The translations under genes and the position numbers were made by a program. From Pyrenochaeta sp. MPI-SDFR-AT-0127 (taxonomy: Eukaryota; Ascomycota; Dothideomycetes; Pleosporales; Cucurbitariaceae), in NCBI GenBank assembly GCA_020747015.1, contig JAGTJM010000082.1, positions 1-64,000 of the forward strand: DNA of 64,000 nt, read 5' to 3'. The first letter of the stretch is position 1. Every line of letters starts with the position of its first letter. A model generated the notes under the pieces. That model was given only the letters and a program-made list of their open reading frames with translations. It was not told where the DNA came from and did no database searches. Positions 28,102-37,596 of this stretch are shown piece by piece.

Positions 28102-28728
28102 ATGTATTTCGCCAACAAACTCGTTGCTGCCCTGGCATGCATCACCACTGTATGCAGCGCCATCGACCTCAACCTCTGGACTGCCGGTGGATGTGGAGGA
28201 TCCAAGGTATCGTGCATCGACGCCGGTTACGCCAACTGCTGTACTGGCGGCGCTCCTTTCTGCCAGAGTGGCAACTGTGACCACTGCGTCGTAGGAAACG
28301 ATATCTACACCTTTAACAAAGCCGGTTGCACTGGAGCTTCTTATGGAGCCTGCAGAGCCGCTGTCGGTGATGGCTGTTGCCGTTCAGCCGGCGGTGGAAA
28401 TACTTGCGCCGTTGTCGCCTACCGAGGGAATGCTCGCAAGGTCAGACAAGTGAACCCAGATGAATGCGAGTTTACTGTACGACCAAACAATATGATTTAC
28501 ACCGACCACAACGGAACAGAGCACTCCATTTATATACCTACCGGTACTTTCGAGACTGCGGCTCAGCATGTTGTTGATAAGGACTGGGATTCATTGAACG
28601 AGTTTCCTGTCTGGGGTAAGGATGACAACGTGCTTCATGTTCGAAGATGGTACACTAACAATTCTGCCATAGTGAACCAAAAGTACACGGACGCTGATCG
28701 CACCCGCAAGGTCAGGTCGGTAGAATAA
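28102..28728 (+). CDS. Secreted cysteine-rich protein with C-terminal shared module (effector-like candidate)
   Basis: Two exons: 28102-28615 and 28673-28728; 189 aa. A signal peptide (MYFANKLVAALACITTVCSA) is followed by a domain with 12 cysteines between residues 31 and 102, including CC pairs at 46-47 and 92-93. This pattern is consistent with disulfide-stabilised secreted proteins. Residues 131-171 (MIYTDHNGTEHSIYIP to DWDSLNEFPVW) are homologous to the upstream small protein. The intron has GTAAGG, a CACTAAC branch site and a CATAG acceptor. Read without splicing the frame also stays open (208 aa), so intron retention is possible. Small, secreted and Cys-rich proteins of this kind are often host- or competitor-directed effectors in fungi. 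That role here is inference. Confidence 0.78.
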   Translation: MYFANKLVAALACITTVCSAIDLNLWTAGGCGGSKVSCIDAGYANCCTGGAPFCQSGNCDHCVVGNDIYTFNKAGCTGASYGACRAAVGDGCCRSAGGGNTCAVVAYRGNARKVRQVNPDECEFTVRPNNMIYTDHNGTEHSIYIPTGTFETAAQHVVDKDWDSLNEFPVWGKDDNVLHVRRWYTNNSAIVNQKYTDADRTRKVRSVE

Positions 28729-29589
28729 GCTAGTAGACCTGGCAATAAGAATGAGAAAATAAGGGAGAAAAGGGCGAGACGACAAGAAAGAAATTGAAAT
28801 GTATAGGAGAGAGTCGCTCATTTACCTGCTTTGGTCTAGCATTAAAAGCAGTATCCCTCTCTGTTAAGATGAGTTCACAAAAGCTCCAAGGCATTAAATA
28901 GGACGGGCAATGAAAGAAAGAGAAGTCAATTCTTCTCTTTTTTAGTTCAACTATAGTATGTGTGATGTTTCTTGTTAATTTGTTAATGAATTGATCTGAA
29001 CTATGCCCGCCAAGCATATCTTCAGTTAAAATCTCAAAGATTCATCTAGAGCCCCGTACTCGAAAGTGATTGCTTTCCATCAGATCCAGACAAACATTGC
29101 ATTTCGCATCGCAACTTTTTGCCGCCACGGTAAACCAGTCGATGCCTAGCACGCGTGATTTGGGTTTGCACAAACACTCAATAGTTGTCTTCCTGTTTAA
29201 ATGCGATGATCGTGCCTGGTTATGGTGACTCTGCGCAAGTTTTGAACCAGGATCGATTTTCGTTGCAAGAGACCAAAAGGTAAGCATGAACGCAGTCACA
29301 GTTCCCATCACAAAGCTGACGACAATGCTTTGCCGTATCTGAGAGATGGGTCAGTGTGTGTTCCTGTTGGAGAGAGAATTATAATCGAAATGCACATAAA
29401 TGTACTGACCTTGAATTTGTTTCAAAAGTTGTAGCCGAGGAAGCCCTCATAAGTGCGCCAATCGCCCGAGTTGTCGTAATGAGGAAAGCCATCGATCAGA
29501 AACGCTCAGAGCACTTTATTGCCGCAGCGACATATCTTCCAAAGCAACTTAACTGTATGATCAATTGATGTGCATTCTGCCCAACTTTT
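28729..29589. other. Intergenic stretch with a doubtful minus-strand frame
   Basis: A minus-strand frame at about 29042-29308 has a hydrophobic start (VTAFMLTFWSLATKID) and four cysteines. It is preceded by a good acceptor signal (CTGAC then TCTCAG). The most obvious upstream ATG exon joins out of phase, so I do not call a gene. Nothing else is seen. Confidence 0.3.
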
Positions 29590-29820
29590 CTATGCTGACT
29601 TCTTTGTAGGATGAGCCGGTCGGTATGGTACTCGGTCGATAATGATACTCTTCCGGACGATAACGTGCCAAAAATCCCTAAATGCTAGGGCAAAAAGCAC
29701 GACGACCAAAATACCAACGATTAGCTTATGTTTACGAGTAAACGAACGAATAACTTGACCAAGATCTTGTTCAGACAAATTGGTACTGTTCTCGGGATCT
29801 GAGGCCATCTTGGTGTTCAT
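29590..29820 (-). CDS. Hypothetical small single-pass membrane protein
   Basis: A 76-aa frame with a true ATG at 29820. It has a polar N-terminus with SEQDLGQVIRSFTRKHK, one strong hydrophobic segment (IVGILVVVLFALAF, about residues 34-48), and a basic C-terminus ending RPAHPTKKSA. The composition fits a real small membrane protein, but there is no family match I recognise and no supporting splice signals. It could be chance. Confidence 0.4.
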   Translation of the reverse strand: MNTKMASDPENSTNLSEQDLGQVIRSFTRKHKLIVGILVVVLFALAFRDFWHVIVRKSIIIDRVPYRPAHPTKKSA

Positions 29821-29939
29821 CCTGAGCTTGGTGCTCTATGGAGTCGCCAGATGTAGGGGTGCCGTGGTGGGCTACGGCAAAGTAAGTGACCGGTTGGGTA
29901 GCGTTCTGTCAACTTGAGGCCGTGCGGTTGTTGCAGACC
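29821..29939. other. Short spacer
   Basis: No feature is seen between the small membrane-protein frame and the reductase-like remnant. Confidence 0.3.
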
Positions 29940-30300
29940 TCAGGGCAGCACAAGTTTGAAGATCCCGTGTGTTTTGAATGAGACGGCGCACTTGTTGTAG
30001 ACCTTACGGTGTCTCCACGGATGATGGCTAAGCTTCGTTAGAGTAACACAGTCAAGAGAAGCTATTTGATTGACAGAACGGTCCTGGACAATAGATAGAG
30101 TTCGTGACTGATACGTATAAAGACCTGGTTCGACGAACGGAGCTATCATGAGGGTATCATTAAAGAGGAATTCTTCAACGCGGCACAGCTGATGATATGC
30201 CGTCCGTATGTGGCACGGATTAACCCCGCCATGGCACAGTCCACGCGCAATCGCACTCCCCATACATTAGGCATCTAATATCCCAACCTCTAGCTTGCTA
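29940..30300 (-). pseudogene. Possible pyrroline-5-carboxylate-reductase-like remnant
   Basis: On the minus strand, reading from about 30297, the frame gives SKLEVGILDA, a stop, CMGSAIARGL and then CHGGVNPCHIRTAYHQ. This follows the Rossmann start of P5C reductases (VGILGxGNMGSAIxxGLL, then a P-x-x-I region), with the second and third glycines and the Asn replaced and one stop. After about 35 residues the likeness is lost, although the frame stays open to 29940. The changes from Gly to Asp fit G-to-A (C-to-T on the other strand) mutation. The call rests on a short match and is tentative. Confidence 0.3.
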
Positions 30301-31189
30301 TTCTAAGTTCAGGCATCAAACTTCACTCCCTCCTGCCAATCCACCTGCAGCAACACCGGCACTGATTCTCTCTAGACTCTACCACGCCAAGCCTCCCGCC
30401 GCCTTTCACATTTGACAACCTCCCTAACCCGCAAGAGATGCTGAAGGGTCTGCAGGAAATGGAAGCTTCAACTAATGCCTAATCCTACGAGCTAGATAGC
30501 ACTCAACCTAGGATACTAACACAATAACGATTTACTAATGCACAATGTCTGTTGCATTATCACAGAAGTCAAGTGAAAAGTGTTTAACTGAGCGTGAGAC
30601 TAAACTTCGGACATTATTCTGCTAACCAGCACGCGCGAGAATACGCAACGATGTTGCCTCTGCCGCTTTCCTAGCGCGAACAACAGGCGCCCGACCTTTG
30701 GTAAACTAGGAAAGAGGCACCCCGCCCCACCACTATGACAAAAACAACTCTGCACTGAGAATCGCCATTTGTCCATGTCTACATCGTAGCTAAGCGATGG
30801 GCATTCGACGTATTACAAGAAAAAGGGCTTGATACGAGTCATGCAGTTCCACGGATTGGCTAAGTTCTCAACAAGCATGCGGCTTAGCCACTGCAGCGCA
30901 GGCATCATGCGTCGCGAACCGCATACTTTAGATGAGAGCGTAAGACGGCCGTCTGGGCGTGCTTACGGTCTATGGCACAAGGATTCAGGTTTCCCACAGG
31001 GCCGCGAGATCCTCTTTGCTACTTTACATCTTCTCTTGCTTGTCAACGCATAAAAGAATAGGCACACATATACCTCGACATCGAAAAAACTGCCATTCTC
31101 TGAGCCTCGGCCCCATTATCACATAGTCGTCACAACTTACCATATCGCGTTTCGTTGATGTTTAGGCTTCTTCGCACTCATCAAGCAAC
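30301..31189. other. Intergenic region upstream of the second HET gene
   Basis: No supported gene lies in about 890 bp. It includes the promoter of the second HET gene. Short frames are weak, and no repeat or RNA is seen. Confidence 0.4.
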
Positions 31190-33800
31190 ATGACTTACGA
31201 ACTCAGGCCTCGTCATATGATTCTGGCTCCACAACAGCAACTTGAGGACAGAAAGTATCAACCACCACGTCCACGACGTCCAGCTCCTCCTCAATTGCCC
31301 CGCCATGAGCATCTATCGCATCTACTGCCACCACCACCACCACCTTTATTGCATTCACTCCTACCACCTCCGCTTGTGTCTCCACCGCCACTGCATTGGG
31401 CCATGTGGACCAATGATGACTCGCGCATTGAAGGTATTCCCAATGATCCTGAAATACTAGAGAAGCATCTCATAATTCTTTTTGGTTGCATTGCTAACGG
31501 CAAAATTCTGTAAATCAGCGTTCGCTGTGCTCAGAAAGTCACCAATGCAGGATCGATACCAAAAGCACCTACAGGAGAGGGTCGCATCAGAACCGGAGGC
31601 TAGCGTACATCTCAATCAAATCTGCTCAAACTGTTCTATCATGGGAGTTAGAAAAGGGTTTTACCGTCCAAAAAGGAGAGATGGCTCACCTGGGACTGCA
31701 TCAGTTGCCCTTCACCTACGTCTCGATCCACTGTTCATTGCAGCAAGCCAAGGGTGCCACCATTGCACACTGATAAGTTATAGCTTGAAGCAGCGCGAAC
31801 AAGAAAGACAGCAATTGCTCCGGAGAATACTTAAGCTATCTGACGAACTGCAAATTGCAAGCGAGAGCAGACGCAGTGAAATACAAAATCAGCTGGATAT
31901 TCTCACGATGAATTGGAAGTGGGCGTCGCCACCCCAACGTCCCAAATTTCTCGATTCGCAGCTGTCTTTGCGAGTTTGGCATGGAGGTCTTGGGCCCCCT
32001 CGATTTGAAATAGTAGAATCGGCGACACATGATACTGATCAGCAATTGGGTGAACACTCCTTACTACAAGGTTTCCTTTCCTATCGCCGCGGGTTTGGGA
32101 ATGATATTACAAGAGATCCCAACAGCGTAGAGGGAAAGGCACGCTTTAGCCTCTGGACAGGCTCACAGGCTACTTTTGCCCTTGCTCGTGATTGGATTAG
32201 CACTTGTAAGCACCATCATAGAAAGTGCTCTGTGTTCAAAGCACAAGCTAGTTCGCTTCCAGCTCGAATTCTTGACATTACGCCATCAAAAGACTCGACT
32301 TCCATTCAGTTGAGATATGTCTCAGACATTATAAGGAATGATCCGACAGTGACCTTTCAGTACGTGACTCTGAGTCATCGTTGGTCTCGGTACCCCCAAT
32401 TTCGCCTTACCAAACAAAGTCTTCATCAACTACATACTGGTGTAGACGATAACGTTCTGTCACTCACATTTCAACATGCAATCACAGCTGCTAGGAAAAT
32501 GAACTATCGATATATTTGGATAGATTCGCTCTGCATAATTCAGGATTGTAAAGAGGATTGGCAACAGGAGTCAGCAATTATGGGCGATATATACCGAGGA
32601 AGCGATTGTACTCTGGGAGCTCTTGTTGATTCCAACGTCCAAGATGGTCTGTTTCGAGCGAGGAATCCGCTCGCCTCTTTCGAGTTCCCTATCAGCGTGA
32701 ACTTCTGCCTCAGTTCCCATGAGCCAGAAATGAAGGAAAGGTTGCCTGAAGGGATTTTACAGAGTCGGGGGTGGGTTCTGCAAGAACGAGCTTTATCGCC
32801 TCGTACCCTATACTTTGGTGAGGAGCAAATTATGTGGGAATGCTGCGAAGTCTCCGCGAACGAAGGTTGTCCTTTTCGACCGGCAGCTGGCTGTCCGGCT
32901 GTGAACAACTACGTCGACCCGAAGAAAGAGTTTTTTCAGCTTACTCTACAGAGTAAGCCCAAGTTATCAAAACCACAAAAACAGCTTGTTGACTTCCAGG
33001 CGGCTTGGAGCCAGATATTACACATCTATACCAACTCCGACCTTACCTTCTCAACCGATAGGTTGGTCGCCATTAACGGAATTATACGCAAGATTGAACA
33101 AGATACTATGCTACAGGCGATAGCAGGCTTGTGGAAGCAGATACTTCCGGCTGAGCTTCTATGGTTCACATCGCTAAGTGAACGCAAGCCTCAACGACTA
33201 CCCCGAAGCCATGACGCGACCTCCTACCATGCGCCATCTTGGTCATGGGCTTCCACCGATCTGCCTATCTTTAATGATTATGCTAGTTTCATAATGCGAC
33301 CACACGACAAGGTATATTTAAAGTGGTACCTACGAGTTGATACCGTGACCGTTGACGCCCGACCCAATGGACAAGTTCATTGTGGCTCTCTCACCATCCG
33401 CGCGCCTGTTAAAAAGATTGATCTGTCTGCACTTGTTGACTACAAGCCTTGCAGAGACTTCGCAGTGGACCCAAAAGAGGGCTCTGGTTTATTTCGGTCG
33501 TATGACTCAACCCAAGTGCGGAAGTACTGGACTCCCGACTTCGCTGGTGTTGAAGGTGACGATGTTTACGCTGTCCTCGTTGCTCAAAGGAAGAAGTATC
33601 GATCACAAGTGAATGGTCCAAAGAGCCATGGTATTTTCCATGACGGTCGATGCAATATGTGCATAGTTGTGAAGAAAGTCGGGCGAGGGGAGACTTTTCA
33701 ACGTGTCGGGCATCTAGAGGAGCACCACTGGAAATTGGACAAGTGGCCTACTTTCACCATATTTGGCCGTAAAATTCGTACTAGAATTACGATTATATAA
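31190..33800 (+). CDS. HET-domain protein with proline-rich N-terminus
   Basis: Model: exons 31190-31433 and 31519-33800; 841 aa. Exon 1 encodes a basic and proline-rich leader (PPRPRRPAPPQLP, a run of seven prolines, PPPLVSPPPL). The intron has a weak GTATTC donor but a perfect TGCTAAC branch site and TCAG acceptor, and the phases agree. If the intron is wrong, the protein starts at ATG 31545. The HET domain starts near residue 360 (YVTLSHRWSRYP) with LSLTFQHAITAARKMNYRYI and WIDSLCIIQDCKEDW. ESAIMGDIYRGSDCTLGA and SRGWVLQERALSPRTLYF follow, then APSWSWASTD. The usual LSHxWG has serine for glycine. A coiled-coil-like Q/R/E stretch and a CSNC motif precede the domain. Confidence 0.85.
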
Positions 33801-34384
33801 ACTAGACAGCGTTCAAGGCTACAACCAATCTAGTAAAGAGAAGATTATATCGAAGCTGTGTTAAGGAGCATACATGAACGGCGATTCTTATACACAACCC
33901 TAGATTATTGAACATTCTTTTAGGATATATACATGAGTCACACTTCGTGATACAAATGTACAGGATAATCACTAAAGTTAAACAAAACCGCTTTTACGGT
34001 ACGTAATGTCCTTTACTTGTTGGAACTACGACCCTGATTTCTCCTAACGACGTTGTCGGCTTCCCAAATTCCACGGACGCTTCGATTTCCTATACGGCTG
34101 GTTAATCACTCACGCTGATTTAGTAGCGATCATGATATCTGGAGCTGAATAGGAATATGCGAGTACGGGTCTAGTTAAGAGAGGAAAAGACATAAAACAG
34201 CGGGGAATCATTAGTGACCACTCACGTAAGTACTAATCTGCCCTTCTTCTCGCTCTCATTAGGACTACAACTATGATCTATAATTTCCCTGCCACAACTT
34301 TGCGGGTGTTGTTGGACTTGTACGGCCGGGAGCCTCTGCTATATACTTAACGGAATCGGCCCAGTAGCAGCACAGTATCGCAGG
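33801..34384. other. Spacer before the truncated mannosidase
   Basis: No gene is found. The region directly upstream of the GH47 fragment does not encode the missing N-terminal half of that enzyme. The in-frame continuation backward from the ATG (GIGPVAAQYRR) reaches only a few plausible family residues. Confidence 0.4.
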
Positions 34385-35050
34385 ATGTACGAGTATGCAA
34401 TGTCTACACCGATAACACATTCACTGTTCCGTCCTATGGTGCATGACAAAGCAGATATCCTGATCGCCGGCGCTAGCGTAAATGTAATCAGGGATGACAA
34501 GGGTCAGCACCTTGTATGCTTTGCTGGTGGCATGTTTGCTCTTGGTGGGCGGCTCTTCGAAAATATCACCCATATTGATATCGGCCGTAAGATCTCTGAA
34601 GGCTGCGCCTGGACATACAGGAATTCACCAAATGGAATCATGCCAGAAGTTTTCTCGATGACCGCGTGTCCCACGTTGTCAGCATGCGAGTATACCTCGC
34701 AACCCGGCTCAAGTCCATTCAGCGAGGTTGGTGACGGGCGGTACGTTCTCAGGCCTGAAGCTATTGAGTCAATATTCTACATGTACCGAATCACGGGCGA
34801 CTCGAAGTATCAGGATATTGCATGGGAGATGTTCCAGGCAATTAACACCCATACTCGAACGGAGTTTGCTAACGCTGCAATTGGAGACGTCATGAAGGTG
34901 CCGGTGGAAAAATATGACAGTATGGAAAGCTTCTGGTTGGCCGAAACACTGAAGTACTTCTACCTCACCTTCAGTGAACCTGACGAGATAAGTCTGGACG
35001 ATTTTGTTTTCAACACCGAAGCACACCCATTCAGGATGCCGTACCGGTAG
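34385..35050 (+). pseudogene. Truncated GH47 alpha-1,2-mannosidase (C-terminal half only)
   Basis: An open frame of 221 aa matching the second half of class I alpha-1,2-mannosidases, which trim Man9GlcNAc2 on glycoproteins. Landmarks are DILIAGASVNVI, LVCFAGGMFALGG and the catalytic region NSPNGIMPEVF. YVLRPEAIESIFYMYRITGD, SFWLAETLKYFYLTFS and the terminal calcium-site motif FNTEAHPF follow. Family members are about 500-600 aa, so about 280 N-terminal residues, including half of the (alpha/alpha)7 barrel, are absent. Codons before the ATG (AAQYRR) still fit the family, so this is a 5'-truncated remnant and not a short gene. The remaining frame has no internal stop, so the loss may be recent. 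Confidence 0.75.
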
Positions 35051-36328
35051 TTGTTTCCTGCTCTCAAAACTATGTTTCGATGTGCAAAAGAACAAATTTT
35101 AGAGCTGCATCCAGTATATCCTGGCCCTCCACACCAATCGCTTTCGTTTCGTTGAAGTGTATTCATCTTTCTTTTTGAAGTCGGATATGCAACTTCCAAT
35201 CTCTCAATCACGATGTATTCTTAACAAAACTACATCGTGATGGTCAGACCTGCCAAAAGCAACGCAGAGGATTATACGTTTCGTGAATCTCGAGAAACAC
35301 CAAGGGTCCGGTTGTCAGTGCCAACTGGGCCATTTGCGCTGCCCGCTGGTTGCCACTACCCTGTCTTTCTTTGCTATTACTCGATGCCACGTATAAAACG
35401 GATTATGGAGTCAATGGACCGGCAGAGTGGACCTTTGGAGACCAATGGAGATAATCCAAATATGTTCGTGGAAGATGGGATTGGTCTCTATCACCGGAAG
35501 TTCTGGGCGGGTTGAATATTATATTTCGAATGGTACTCGTTTGGAAGGAGCTCTGGCCCAGTGATGTATAGCGGTGTCAATGCTTGATGGCCACCTGCAC
35601 CTGTCAGGAATGTACTCGATGGCCAGATTCTTACCGTGCCTATGAACTTGTTGCGAATGCTGATTACTGTATTCACTTTGTTCTTCTGAGTCTGCACAAT
35701 TGCCGAAGATGATGAGTATGACGCAATTATGGTGAATACTGGCTCACGAAGTGTTGTCGTTTGCAATGTAGACAGCAATTTCAAAGAAAATGTCACTGAA
35801 CTAGGTGACTTCAGGTAGCCTCAATGTGACTGCGAACAGAGTGTTAATATCATAATGGCTCCATCGAATATGTTGGACGAAGGTGCCCCGAATGATACTC
35901 CGCAGGACGTCCGATCATTACATGCACTCAGAAAGAGCAAGTAGGGAGGTAAGTACAAGACATTCAGATTGGAAGAAAAACACACTTGTCATATCAGAAG
36001 ACGTTAAAAATTGGAAGGTACAAAAACATATTTCAAGAGTGTATATTATTTATTTAGGCAGGTTGTTAGAGCCTCAATGTGCTCCTCCTGGGCGCAATGC
36101 TCGTGGTATAATGCTAGAAATTTCACTTTTCGGTGGCTGTAGATCGCGATCGTTGGGCCTCTTTAATCCTTCTCCCCCATTCCGATTAATTATTGCTTCG
36201 GGCAGACTCTTCATGTGTTACACTCAATGTGTATCCAGATTTCCAGTTCGCTACTTTGGCGTTGTGTTTACATCGAGTCTCGTCTTCTCGCGACATGTTC
36301 GCAGCCAACATATTGGATTCGATGGGAC
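35051..36328. other. Decayed region with hairpin and fragments
   Basis: Open frames at 35240-35515 and a plus-strand reading from about 35522 to 35816, interrupted by two stops, look like pieces of former genes. I cannot name them. An 11-bp perfect inverted repeat is listed separately. No intact gene is seen. Confidence 0.35.
35207..35241. repeat. Perfect 11-bp inverted repeat, 13-nt loop
   Basis: ATCACGATGTA at 35207-35217 and its exact reverse complement at 35231-35241 flank a 13-nt A/T-rich loop. It lies about 160 bp downstream of the GH47 stop. It could be a terminator-like hairpin or a binding site; no function is shown. Confidence 0.7.
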
Positions 36329-36628
36329 CTAGTTCCCAGCCGTGGGCCCGGTCTTCGTGCCGTAACCGTAGCTGGCTTGATATGCGGCGTTGACACTGCG
36401 ATGGTGCTCAGCGGCGGCGTGTTTGATCTCCTTCCACATCTTCTTCATGGCCATGTTCATGGTCATGTGGGTCTTCTCTTCTTGGGAGAGAGAGGTGAAG
36501 TGGTGCGCATCATGGGCAGACTCGTGCGACTCGCGTCTCGACTGGGTTACTGGTGTGGAGGAGATGGAGGAATCGGGGGTGCCGGCGCTAAGAGATAGAA
36601 CGCGGGGGTGGGAATCGATGTTGTTCAT
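36329..36628 (-). CDS. Small hypothetical protein, 99 aa
   Basis: Single exon from ATG at 36628. The first 45 residues are Ser/Thr/His-rich (LSAGTPDSSISSTPV, SHESAHDAHHF). A predicted amphipathic helix follows with repeated Met and Lys (EEKTHMTMNMAMKKMWKEIK) and then a Gly/Tyr tail (YQASYGYGTKTG). There is no signal peptide or membrane segment. The composition and a clean ATG support a real gene, but I recognise no family. Confidence 0.55.
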   Translation of the reverse strand: MNNIDSHPRVLSLSAGTPDSSISSTPVTQSRRESHESAHDAHHFTSLSQEEKTHMTMNMAMKKMWKEIKHAAAEHHRSVNAAYQASYGYGTKTGPTAGN

Positions 36629-37596
36629 TTTGATGGTAGGTGAGGGAGTCTGAGATGAATTTATGAAGTTCGAAAGTAGTTTATTGGGATTTAGAGTATT
36701 GTAGTATGGTTGTGTACTCGACAGGCTGATGGTGATGCTCCAATGTGACCCGCATCTTGCTACCTTTATATAGGCCTACAATTTGAAGAAATTTTCCACA
36801 ACGCTCACTACCAGATCCTGAATCTCACGATCCAGCTCACATGTGTCGTGACTGAATTTTCGCAGTGGTGCACATGTGGGTCTCTGTGGTGACATGGCCT
36901 GGTAGCCTGGCAATTGTCCAACGCCACAAACACTCACACCGCAAGTCGTCATCATTGGGTAAGATGAAGAGCTTTTCAGAAGCTCAAAGTGGTAGTCGCT
37001 TGTCTGTATTGGTGTCCGCGCCATGGCAAAATGTCCGTTAACTGCTTAGCGAGAACACAAATTGGTTGTCTGGAGTCGTACTGGAGTCGTGAGAGCACAA
37101 CTCGGTTGTCGTCGGCTGTCCATCGCTTCAGCCGAGCAAATGTCTGTGCAAGGCTCCACAATACACAACATGACAATGTCGATTTTGACACATGGGATAC
37201 CTTTAACGGCCATTTTGTGTGTCATAGTCGCCTTGCGCGAATTTGCGTGATTCGATGTGCTCCGAGGTCGAGCGCGCATTGGCTACTATTCTTGAAGACA
37301 TGCGGCTCAACGAAAGGTCGAGACGCTGCGCATAGATTCATGTTCATGGCGAAACTGATGGCGGGATATTCGTGCTCATGTCGGATAATGCAAGGTTTTT
37401 AGAGTGCGATGACGGGTCCGTTCGTAGCTACTGCGAGGATTAAGGGTTGACGGACGTATCTGGAAGTAAGATGTGGATTGATTGTATTATTGCAAAAACC
37501 TACGCCAACTGGAAAAACTCCAGACCAACGTCCAAATCATGTGTGAACGCCGTTTCCTATGCACCTGTACCCGAGAAGAGTGAACCAAGAATGTGA
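36629..37596. other. Intergenic region
   Basis: About 970 bp with the promoter of the 99-aa gene and the 3' flank of the Ytp1-family gene. A short direct repeat (TGGAGTCGTA, then TGGAGTCGTG) lies near 37072-37092. No gene is seen. Confidence 0.4.

Noticed and set aside
29042..29308. Hydrophobic, Cys-containing minus-strand frame with a good acceptor before it
   Set aside because: The plausible upstream ATG exon (MAFLITTTRAIGA) joins in the wrong phase and meets a stop.
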